Part shown: one piece after another, positions 26,601-38,600 of the stretch
How positions within the stretch are numbered: position 1 is the stretch's first letter
Layout of the letters: each line of letters begins with the position of its first letter
DNA from: Verrucomicrobiia bacterium
Lineage (GTDB): Bacteria > Omnitrophota > Omnitrophia > Omnitrophales > Aquincolibacteriaceae
DNA: 55,211 bases
Assembly (NCBI GenBank): GCA_035495615.1
Contig: DATJFP010000084.1
Span: 1 to 55,211 of the forward strand
Direction of reading: 5' to 3'
Program-made: the position numbers and the translations under genes
Notes under the pieces: generated by a model
What the model saw: only the letters and a program-made list of their open reading frames with translations
Told to the model about the DNA's origin: nothing
Databases searched by the model: none

Positions 26601-29600
26601 TCGCCGCGGAACTCGGCTACGCAGTGCTGGGCGAAATTTTCAGGAAGGCCAATATCCGCCAGACGAAGATCGAAGATCTTCAGGCGGCTCTTCTCACGGC
26701 CATCAAGGGCGCCCTCGGACAGGACATGACGGGCTTCACGCCGGCAGCCATGGCGCCGGGCCGGGACCGAGACCGCAAAGTCCGCGAAATCGCGGAGCAG
26801 CAGGCCATCATCGAAAAGGGATTCAAAGAACCGCTGAACGTCAAACGCGGCGACATTCTGACGCGCGCGCTCGAAAAACGCAGGGCCCTCGGCTCGACGC
26901 CGCTCTTTTTTGATTTCAGTTCCGCGGATAATTTCGATGCGTCCTACATGGCGATGCTCGGCATTTTCGACGAAGAGATCGGCGAAGACCCGGAACTCTT
27001 TTATTATGAAACGCTCGTCGCGCTCCGCCTGTTGGCGGAACGGAAGGCTTTCGCGGAAGCCCTGCGCCAGAGCGGGGAATTTGCGGCGGAATTGCCGGAA
27101 GGCGAGCCGCAGCAAATGCTCCTCGCTTTTCGCGAAAACGTAAAAAGCTCGGCCATGACCGAAGCCATCGGGCTTCTCGGAAGCATTCTCTCCGCGCCGA
27201 AAAGCGAGCAGGCGCGCGCTGACTACGAAAAGGCCGAAGCGCTCAAGCAGGCGATCAATCCGGACGGCGATGCCGCGGCCATTTATGAGAGCTCCCGCGC
27301 GGCCGCGGAACGGAAAATCCGGGAACTCGAGGAAGGCGAAGCGAACCGGCGCGCAGCCCGCGTCGAAGCTTTGGCCCTCACCCTGAAAAAGCTCCGCGAT
27401 GCCGCGGAAGCGGAACAATTCGAAGCGTCGGATGCCGCCTTGCGCGAAGCCGAAGCGCTCTATGCCGGTTTCAACGGAGCCCATCCGGACAAGCCCCTGA
27501 CCGTCGACGAAACCCGTGCTTACGAAGAAGCGCTGCCGTCCGCCCGCGCGAAGCGCGACGCCCTGGCCGCCAAGAAAAAGCTGGAGGATGAAATCGCCGC
27601 GGCCCGTGAGAGCGCCGGTGCCGCTTATGAAATGATCAATGCAAGGCCGCGCCTGCTCGAAGAGATCGCGGCCGACACCGGTGCCGCGCGGCATTTGCTG
27701 GCGATCGTGCGGGCGGCCAAAGGGGCCCCGGACTTTTCCGAGATCTCTCCCTCGCACCGGATCGACCTGCTCATGCTCGGGGCCAAAGCCCTCGAACTCT
27801 TGTCCGCGCCGGCCGTGGAAATTGCGGCGGAGCTTGCGTCCGCTCTCGAACTGATGGAACACCTGCACCCGCGCAGCAAATCCGCGGAGCACGAGCTCGA
27901 GGCGCGCGTGCTTGCGCTGGATCCCGAAAATGCCGTGGTCGCACGCCTGAAAGCCGAAGAACAGTCCGCGAGACAGGCAGACCTCGACGCCCTCATGCGA
28001 AAACTGGAACAAGCGAGGTCCGCCGCGGATCCCGAGGCCATTCCTCCGCTGATTGCGCAGGCGTCCAAAATTTACAATGCCTTCGATTCCAAACATGACC
28101 GCCTGAAGCTCCAGCCCGGGGAAAAAGACGCCTATCAAGCCGCGCTGACCCAGGCCCGCGACCATCTCTCGCAGCTCGAACTCAAAAAGAAGCTGGAAGG
28201 CGAGGTGGCGGAAGCCTCCAAATCCGCCGCGCGCGCGCGTGAACTGATCACGGGCGGTTACGCGATGATGATCAAAGAAAAAGAACCGCAGGCCGGGACG
28301 CTGCCGCATTTCACGGCGCTTGTGCAAGCCGGAAAAGCCGCGCCGGATTTTGCGTCGCTGCCGCGCGCGCAAAAAATGGATTTTTATTTCTGGGGCGCCG
28401 AAGCGCTCGAGTTGTCCGGAGCTGGAAAGCCGCAGATTGCCGCCGAGCTCGCCGGCGCGCTCGAGCTTCTGGAAAAAGCGGAGCCGCGCGATAAGCCCGC
28501 CGAGTACGCGCTTGAAGACCGGATTGAAAAGCTGGACACGGAAAATTCCGTTGTCGTGCGCCGCAAGGATGAAGAGCAGCGCGCCCGCGCCGCGGATCTT
28601 CACGACATGACGCAGGCTTTGGCCGAAGCGAAGACCGCGGACCGGGAAGCGATCCCGGGCCTCATCGCCCGCGCGGCGCTGGTTCATGGCGCCTTCAAGG
28701 AACGCCATGACCGGAATCCGCTGACGAATCCTGAAGAAGCCGCGTATCAAACCGCAAAACGGGCCGCGGAAGAGCGATACGAAGTCCTTCGCCGCCAGGC
28801 TGAATTTTCGGCCGCAATCGCGGACGTGGCCGGACGCCCGCACGTCGCGGCCGCGCTTGTCACGCCTTATCTGTCACAGGCCGCGGCCGTTGCGGACCTT
28901 GCTTCGCCGGACCTTCTGCCGCCGCAGGAACAAATCCGCTGGCACATCCAGCGCGCGGGCATTCTGCTGGCGACGGGCGGAGACGCCAAAGCCGTCGCGG
29001 CCCAATTTGCCGCGGCCCTTGAAATCATGAAGACGCTCGACCCTCGCGACCTCCCCGCGGAAGCGGACCTTGCCGCCCGCATCGGCGTTTTCGATTCAAA
29101 GCATCCTCTCGCGCAGAAACTGGTGGCGCTGGACCGCGCGGCCGAAAAGGCGCTGATGTTCCATTATCTCGACGCCGCTTATGACGCCAAAGAGACCGCC
29201 GAAATCCAGGCCGGACTTGCCAAGGCGGCGGAAATCCATGACCGCTTCAATGAAACGCATGCCGCCGAACCGCTGACGCCGCCGGAAGAAACTTATTATC
29301 GATATGAAATCGAGCGCGCGCTGGCCCACCGCAACACGCCGAAAGCTCTCGAACTGCTGTCCGGTTACCGCGGCCGTCTCAAGCCTCTCGAGGCCTACAC
29401 CGGCAAACATGAAGATGCCCCGAAAGCGGACAAGGACCTGATCGAACACGTGCTCAATCTTTTGACCGAGGCCGTGGATGCCGACGGCTACGAAGCCATG
29501 ACACCGCCGCAGGCCGTGGACTTTCATCTTTTTGCCGCGGAAGTCCTGCTGCTGGAGAGAAAATACACCTGGGAACACAAGGGCGCCGCGGACGATGCGG

Positions 29601-32600
29601 TGGCGTGGGAATATGAACTCGCGCTCGAAGCCATGGAAAAGCTGGAAAAACGAGACCCGCTCCGGGAAGTCGAGCTGGAAAACCAGGTCGAGGCCCTCGA
29701 GCCGGAAAATAAAATCGTGGTACGCCGTACGGCCGCGCGCAACGAGGCCGGCGCGCGCATCGAAGAAGGCCTGCCGAAAGTCCGCGAGGCGATTCCCGCG
29801 TTGACGGGAAGAGGCGCGGCGCTCAAAGACAGCATCACGGGATTCCGCAGGGACTGGGACTTGCTCGCGGCCCTGGGAACGCATGACGACACACTTGCCG
29901 AATTCAAGGCAAAGCTGGACGAAGCCGAGCTTGCCCTCGACGAAAAAAGCCTCACGAACAGAATCGCCGAGCTTGCCGAAGAGAGCAACCGCAAACAGCG
30001 GCCGATCGCTTATTTCAGGGCGCGTTCCAGTTCGCTTGAAGCCGAGGCCAACATCCTGCGTCGTTTCGGCGCCCCTGGCCGCGCGGCTGAGACCCGCATG
30101 CTCCGGCTGATCGGAAGCACGGAAAGCACGCTGCGTCCGGAACTGCGCGAATTGATCGCGCCTGTCCTCGCGGGAAAAATGATCGACGGCACGTTCAGCC
30201 CGTTCCAGCAGATGCGCTCCAAAAAAGACTGGGGCATCCAGGACTTTATCAGCATGATGGAAGAGATCGTGCTCGGCGCCCGCCTCGGCCAGCGCGTCAA
30301 GCAGGTGCTGCCGCTTAACCAGCCGAAGGCTTTCAATTCTCCTTATTCGCCGCGCAGCTCGCGCCTTCTCGACCCGCGCAACATCGGCGTGCCGGGATTT
30401 TTGGAAGACATCCTCAAGACTTTCGGCATTACGGTGCCGGGCGCGGATGCTTTTATCGCGCGCATGCAGGCCGAGATCGACCGCCTGAATGCGCGCCAGC
30501 AGGTGGACGACACGTTCGATCCCGCGAAACAGACCGACGTCATCACGCAGCTGAAGCTCGACGCCATCGAGACGATTTGGGACCAGGTCCGCCAGGGCGG
30601 CGCCGAAAACCAGGGGCTTCTCGCCGAATTCGAGGCCTTCAAGACCGCCAATGCCGCATGGCTCGAAGACCATCTCTTGTACCAGGAGCTTCTCAAGGAA
30701 TTTTCCATCTCGGAGCCGGGCAAGGGCTGGGACTGGCGCGAGTGGCCGGAAGAAATCCGCAGCCGCGATCCCGCGGTCATGAAGCGGCTCAAGGACGAGC
30801 GCAAAGACAAGATCCAGTTCCAGGCCTTCGTGCAATTCATCGCCGACCGCCAGTTCAAGCAGCTCAAGGAATTCGCGCGCCAGAACAACATCTCCCTCAT
30901 GCTCGACATCCCGCTCGCGCAGGACGGCGCGGACGTGTGGCTGCAGCCGGAAGTTTTCGGGCTGAAGAAGGAAAACAATTTCCGCCGCCAGGTCAGCCAG
31001 GGCGTGCCCGCGGACCCGTTCTCGGAATACGGCCAGTACTGGCAGTTCTTCCCGTACGACTTCACGAACCCCGCGACTTATAAATACATCCGCGAACTCT
31101 ATGCGTTCAACCAGGGCCGCGCCGATTACATCCGGCTCGACCACGTGCTCGGTTTCTACCGGCAGTATTTCTTCACCGAAGACACGGGCATGACCATGAC
31201 GCTCGAAAAGCTCGGGCTTTACGACAAACTCGAAAGGATTCGCGCGGAAGGATATACCGATGCCGAGTCGAAAACGGCGGCCGCGCAAAGGGCCATGTCG
31301 TGGATCACGGACCGCCTGCGCCAGCTGCGCGAGCTCAAACGCACGGGCGTGATGCCGGAAGGTGTGGACCCCTCGCTCGAACCCGCGCTGCGTGAAGCCT
31401 TGAAGGCGTTCCCGGGCGATGCGCTCGAACTCCTCTTCGACGACGACGGCAACATCGCGCAGGACAATATGCTCCTTATCTTTCGCCGCCAGCCTGAAGA
31501 CGAGCTCGATCCCGTCTTCGACAAGAAGAACAAGTTCAAACCGGAAACCCTGGCCGGGCTTTTCCTCAGGGAGCTTTACGAAAAGCGGGATATCTTTCCG
31601 GAACTCCAGGGGCATTTTTTCCATGATTCCATGACCACCCACTTCCGGGTCCTTCTCGATGCTCACGAAGCCGCCATCATGCGAGACGGAAACTTTCGGC
31701 CCGAGGCCCTGCTGGCGGACTTCGAGCGTGATTTCCGCAATAAGGTAGAAGACATCCGCCGCGGTCTTCACGGCGGTATTCCTCCGAAAGATGACACCTT
31801 GGATTCGAAAGTGGCATCGCTCATGGGCGCGTTCCGCGATGTGCTGGTGCGCCGCACGACGAAAGAGCTGGCCGAACGGGGGTTCTGGAAAGGCGAATAC
31901 CGCGCCGAACCCAAGACCTCCGAAAAATACACGCCGCTGCACATGGGCGCGGACCGCAGCAAGCCGAAAGGCAAGGACCCCTATCTTAAATTCGTCGAAA
32001 ATTATCTGTTCCCCAAAGACGGCGGCAGCAGCCTGCAGAAAGACGACCGTCTAACCTTCGGTTATTTCAAACTCGTTCCGAATGCCGAGACCGTGCTCTC
32101 CGACCTTCTGCGCATGTCGCAGGAAAAAGGCACGGTGATGATCTGGGAAGTGCTGGGCGTGGTGCCGCCGAAAATCGCGGCTTCCGTGAACCGCCTGGCC
32201 GGCGCATACGCGTACGTGCCGATCATCTGGGGCCTGGACCCGTCGGCCGATTTCACGCTGTACCATCCGAATTCCATCATCAACGCCGCATACCTGACGT
32301 TCGGCCTGCACGACTCGGTCAGTTTGAAAGACCGCTGGGAAAAAGAAGTCTCGCGCAAAGAAAAAGAAACCATTCTCGGCGAAATCCTGACGCGCCCGCG
32401 TCCGCATCTCGCGCGCCTTGAAAAAATCATGAAGGATTGGGGCTTTTCCTGGGACGTCGAAGAGGCGGACCTTACGGGCCTGACGCCGAAGGTTCAGCGT
32501 TTCCTGCTGCTCATGGTGTTCGCGCCATGGCTTTTCATGGACAAGCCGGAAGGCCGTGAAAATATTTCCATGGCCGTCGGAATGTGGAACGACCTGCTGG

Positions 32601-35600
32601 GCCTCGACGAATTTTTCCAGCTTAACCGTCCGGGCGAGGGCATGGGGCAATGGGTGAACCGCCTTCCGAAAGATGTGAGCGTGGAAAATCTTCTGGCGGC
32701 TCTCGATTATCTCGAAGCGCAGGAAGCCGGCCGCGCTTATGAAGGCCCCGCGCCGGTGCCCATGGCGCTTGAAGTCATCAAGTTGATCAAGGAATTGCAG
32801 AAAATCCGTTATGAAATGCAGGAAGAAGCCAAGACCAAGGGCGTACGGCCTGAAGTCGAATACCTTCGCGCCGACCCCGAAATGGGCAATCCGGTTTACC
32901 AGCTCCGCCAGCTCGATCCGGCCAGTCCCGATGTGACGCATCCGTTCCTGGTAGACGGTTATTTCCGCGCGCCCAAAGAAAAACTGACCGCGGTCAATCT
33001 GGTGATCAAGGACGTCCGCACCGGCACGTCGCAGACGCTCGGCGTGCCTCTCAAAGTCGAAGGCCAGGGGCCGGAAGCCGGCATCCTGAAGTACAGCCTG
33101 CCGTGGAAGCCCGTCATTGATGATGCGGCTGCCTTTGCCGAACACGGCCTGGAACATTACGAAGTGCATCTCGAATACACGACCGACCAGGGCGTGACGG
33201 CCAGCACCAAGTCCGGCCATCTTGTCCTCGCGCACAAGGACACGGAAACAAATCCGCTCGCGAAAAATTTCGGGCTCGGCGAAGTCGTGGCCGCGCTCGC
33301 GCCCAAACCCGCGGAGCCGGCGGCCGAACCCGCGCATCCGGAATTGAGAATCGACGAGGCCGGATTAAAAGAAACGGTGAGCCAGGTCCTGAAGAAATCC
33401 GAAGGCGGGGAATATTCCAAGGCTTTTGAACGCGGCCTCTGGATCTCGGGCCAATTCCTGGATTTCGAAGGCCAGAGCTCCGGCGGGATTTACGTGCTCG
33501 TCCCCGGCGAAATTTACGACCACCACACTCCCGACATGAATGTCCTGAACAATCTGGCCTACGCGCTGATGGCGCGCGGCGTGCCGCAGGAAGACATCCG
33601 CCAAATCCAATTCGAAATCCCCATGAACGTTCTTCTCGAGCGCGAAGTCAACGGCGCGAAGGTCCAGAGAGGCCTCAAGCGCAAAACCAGCATCCTGTCC
33701 ATCGCGAACGTCCAGGATGGTCCGGGTTCCGCGGAATATTTCATTGCCACCATGCCGAGCATGCAGGACGCCTTTTTCGGCGGCGCGGTCCAGCGCAGGG
33801 ACAGGTCCAACCTGCCCAGCAAGATGCGTAATGGCGCAGCCGTCACGGCTTATCAGAAACCCGCGTTCGGCGCCAAGGCCTGGGTCACTTACGATGCGGA
33901 AAAGAAGAAGCTCATGCTGACCCGCGAAAAGCCCGCGGACAAGAACGCCGTCCCGGTGGGCCTGCTGACGCCTAATCTTAACCAAGAGAATGTCTATGAT
34001 TATCTGCGCCACGGCGGCAGGCATTACATGGGCGAGGCGGGCGTTCATTCCACCGCCTCCGCGTCTTCAGGCAATCGCCTCGACTATGAATTCTCCCGCA
34101 TCGAATGGAAACAGGGGGAGCTGGATTACAAAGGAAGCCTGCGCGCGCAGCTGACGGTGCCCAGCCTCCGCGCGGACATTCCGGCGGCGCTGGATTTTTG
34201 GAAGTCGCTCAAGCCGGAAAATCTGATTTCGGAGCTCGAGCGTTTGTCCCGCGAACACGCGCTGCCCAAAGGCGTCTACTTCCTCTCGAACTCCAGGAAT
34301 TTCGAAGAAGAACGCAAAGACCCCGAGCTCATGCGCCGTTTCCAGGAATTCTATTACCAGTATGTGATGAGCTGGCTTGTTTCCAGCACGCCGGCGCAGC
34401 CGGAAGAATTTTTCACGGCCCTTAAGAAATATGACCGCGAGCTTCATCCGCCTGCTCCCTTGTCCCTGGCCGCCGAGCAGGACGTGGCGCAGGAAGGCCA
34501 CAACGTGTTCGAACGCGGCCTGCATCCCACGCGCCTCCTTTTTGCAAAGGGCGAACGCGGCCGCGATTCCAAGTTCTTCAAGATGGCCGGACCGCAGGAC
34601 TCCCTGGCCCGGATGGGAATCGGCTTGAAAGAAACGCTGCCGCCTTATTACGTCTATGCCGGCTTGAGCGAGTCCGATGCCGCGGCCAAGACCGCGAAAA
34701 TGCTGATCGCGCTTCCGGTCGAAGGCGGAAAACCTCTCGCGGAAGTTCACGTGCAAAGGCAGAAAAGCGCCTGGCGCGGCGTTCAGGTCGACGCGGAAAG
34801 TGGACGGGCGCTGGTTCAGCTGCGCCCCGGAGACACGCTGTTTATAAACGATCTCCGGTTTCATCAGAAAATCGCTTTGAGACTGGCGTATGTCGACGCT
34901 CACGGCAGCGCGCACTTTTACCGGGAATCGAAATGGCCTGCCGGAATCGTGGACAGCGCGTCGTACCTTCATCATCTGGCCATGCCTTTCCTGGAAGCCC
35001 CGGAAGAAGGCTCCCTTGCCGTGGATTTCAGGCCCGCCTTCGCCAAACTGCAGGCCATGAACCGGCAAATTACCAACGGGGCCCAGCGCAGGGCTTTTCT
35101 TCATCTGCTCAAAGAGCTCGACGGCCGCTCGTCTTTCCCGAGTTACGGGGCCTGGCAGGACCTGCTTTCGGAAGCTCTCCGGCTGCCCGAGCAGACGGTT
35201 TACGAGGAGCTCAGAAAATTGAAACATCCGGCGGAAGAAGAAAATCAGGTGCTCGACGCGCTCCTGAAAACGGAGCCGGAAGAAGCCGGGGATAAAGAAG
35301 GCCTCGCGCTTTTGATTCGTTTCCTTGCGTTGTCCGGGCCTTTGCCGAATTCCGAAGCGTTTGACCAGGCCTTCGGAACTTTTCTTCTGAAAGGCATCGA
35401 GGCTTTCCGCGGGGAATTAAGGGCGGCTCGTCCGAGCCCTGAAGATATTGTCCGCGCCAGCGAAAATCTCGACGCGGCGCGTTTTATCGACGTGAGTCAC
35501 AATTCGCCGGCCGTTCTCGCGCTCAAAGAAAGATGGAAGCTGGTGAAGCCCAGCCGTCTCGAGGCGGACACGGTTCCGATCGGGAAAGGCCAGGTGGGCC

Positions 35601-38600
35601 TGCTGGAGGGCGCGGGCAGCCATTTCATTTATGACATCGGTCCCGCCATCCCGGGCAGGAGAGGCCGTCCGCTTCTCATCACGCATCCTTATACCGGAAA
35701 GCAATATTTCCATCCGGACGTTTTCATCGTCAAGCGCGACCACATCGGAAACAAGGCCAAGGACTGGATGCATCACGGCATCCAGGGCGTTCTCGGCGGA
35801 AGCGTTTCGTTCGGCATTTATGACATCGGCGGCGAAGTGCTCTACGGCACAGTTGAAAAGAAAAAGAAAGCCGCCGGACCCGCGGAAGGTGTTGAGCCTG
35901 AAACGGAACAGGGAGAGGGTGAGACGACAAGTCATGCCGAGCTCCGCTCTTTGGCCCAGCAGGGAACACCGGAGCAATTCGAAACGCTCCTGCGCCTGGG
36001 ATTCAAAGAGACCGCGGCGCGCGAAGCTTCGTCGATCGACGCCCGGCGCGCGAGAAAAGAATTCGCCGCTTTCTGGGAAAAGATCCGCGGTTCGGTGCCG
36101 GCGCCGGAAGCATTCGCGCGGCTCCAGGCCGAAGCCTTGCAATACCAGACACACCATGAGTACGCGCGCGCTCAGGCGCTGCTGAAGCGGCTGGCCAAGA
36201 TGGACGCGCTTTATCAGGCCATGAGCCCCGGCACGCTTGCTCCGGCCAAATCGAACGCGCAGCTCAAGGAAATGCTGACGCAGCTGAAGAGAACTAAAGG
36301 CGAAAGAGGGGAAATCGCTTTTACGCCCGGCGCCAATTTGAAACGCGACGTGACGACGCGCCTGCGCGAACAGTTCTTGAGCGATTCCGTGGACAGCCCC
36401 GAATGGGGGACGATCCGCCAGCGGTTCACGACGGACAATGCCGGCCGCATTGCCATCAAATACACGCGGGCCGGCCAGGCTGCCAGCGCCATTTTCGAGC
36501 TCGGCGTCCGCGAGGCCGTGGAAGTGGATTTCACGGCGGAGTTTGATCCGGACCTTCTTTATTACGTCTACCGCCTGGTACCGGTCGCGGCCGACAAAAA
36601 AGGCCTGGCGCGGACGTTTATTTTCAGGCGCAACGGAAATCTCGGGCCCGACGTGACCTCCAAGGCTCCGATCCGCCTTTTCAACGACGCGGACCGCGCG
36701 CTCGCGCTCGTGGATTCCCGCTGGGACGCGGTCACGCCGCTTCTGGCCGCGCAGCTCGACGCCCCGGACACCAAGGCCCAGGGGTTTCCGGATTTCGAAG
36801 TCGTTTACCGCACGAACCAGACCGGCAACGTCACCTACAAGAGCACGCTGCCCGTCCTTTTCGACTTGGAATTTTCACCCAATTCCCTTTTTGCCATGAC
36901 GCGCACGTGGAATGAGAAGCTGGGCGATTATCTCTACGCCTTTGTCCAGCTGGACGAAAGCGGAAGGCCTGTGCTCGACAAGAAAGAAACCCTGCAAATT
37001 CGCCTCTTCAAGCTGGACAAGCGCGCCAAGCGCGTGACCCCGATCGCCGTGCCGCTGGAAACCGTGATCTCCGAAGAAGCGCCGACGCTTGACGACAAAG
37101 CCGTGCGCGAAGCGATTTTCGAACATGCCTTCCATGCCGAACCGGATTCTGAGACAAAAATCAAACCGTTCGACAACCTTTTCATCCGGTCCAATCGCCT
37201 GGGGCAGAAGAATTTCTTGAAAGACCGCAAGGCCGCGGGAAAAGAAAAAGCCGAGCGCGAGCAGGACCGCGTCATTCTGTATCTCGGCGCGGGCGACGCC
37301 ACGTTCAAGATCCGGCGCTTCTTCGATGCCGCGGCCGGCGAATGGATTTACGAGACGATCCAGGTGGACGGCGCCAACCGCCCGCTTCTCGGCACGGCGC
37401 GTTATCACAAGCTCCGCAAAAAAGACGGGGCCGTGAACCGCGACAACGTGATTCAGGGGCTCGACCTGCCGACGGTTCAGATCCCGCTGCTGGACATTCC
37501 GGAAGAAATGGCAAGGCTCGACCGCCGGCTTTACACAAGCGCCGTCGGCCTTCACTTCACGCCCCGCATGGCCGCGCTTAAGGAATTGAAAGCGCAGTAC
37601 GACGCGCTCGCGGCCAAAGAAGCGGAGCTCAAAACGGTAAAAGCGCGCCAGCCCGAATCCGTGAATCCCGGAAAACTCTGGGAAGCGTTCCGCAAGAACA
37701 AGAATATTTCGGAAGCGCCGCGGCCGGTTTCCTTCCTGCTGCAGAGTGCGTGGGAAGAAACGGAATCCGCGTCACCGGAAGAAACCGCGTTCAACCGCGC
37801 GCTCGCCGAAACCGTGCGCGCGATCCGCAAAGACAATCCTTACATCGAGGCCTTCTGGGTGGAAATGGCGCCCGCGTACCACAAAACGGGGAAGGCCTAT
37901 CCTGCGTTTTATGTCGTGGGCGTGAATTTCCGCGAACCGGGTGTGACCCCGGTCTACCGTTTCCTGGAAGCCAAGCCCGGCCAATTCGTGCCGGAAACTT
38001 ATGAAGGCAATTTTGTGTCCTGGGGATTTCAAGCCATCGTGAAAAATATGATGCGGATGGGCTACGTTCTTCTGGGCGTGGAAGGCGCCGAGGCGCTGGT
38101 CGAAGCGCGCCGGGGCGACCTCGATGCGATGCTGGCCGTCGAAGACGAGAGCCATCCCTGGGACGTGCGCGCGGGCGTCGAAAGCTTTTTGCGTTATCCG
38201 CTGCGCCGGCACCTGGAAGACGCGCGCCTTGCCGGCGGTGCCTCCGCGGCGCTGGCTTCCAAGACGCAAGGCCAGCCCGGCACGATGACGGCCGGCCCCG
38301 CGTTCCTGGAAGTTCCGTTCCTCGCGGCTTCGCCGCTTCAAGATCAGGTTTTTGCATGGGCGAATGCCATTGCCTCGGCAGACGGCGTTCCGGACAAAGA
38401 CAAGGCGCTGAACTTCCTGCGCTGGATCGATGCGAATCCTTCGCTCCGCGCTCTTCTGGGCTATCAGGATTTCCGCCTGCAGCCGCTGGGCATTCTTGCG
38501 CACAGCATTGAAAGCGCCGACACGCCGGACGCGGCAGATCTGGAAGCCGTAAAGCAGACGGCCGCGGCCTTCGCGGCGCTGCGCCCGGCTTACGGCATTT

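Noticed and set aside
24629-28843. Antisense open frame of 1404 codons under the giant gene
   Set aside because: The opposite strand of a GC-rich gene is open by codon bias; the sequence is arginine-, phenylalanine- and histidine-rich with no domain, and the plus strand carries recognisable repeats.
29096-31942. Antisense open frame of 948 codons under the GH77 region
   Set aside because: Same reason: GH77 motifs lie on the plus strand, and the antisense product has only composition bias.
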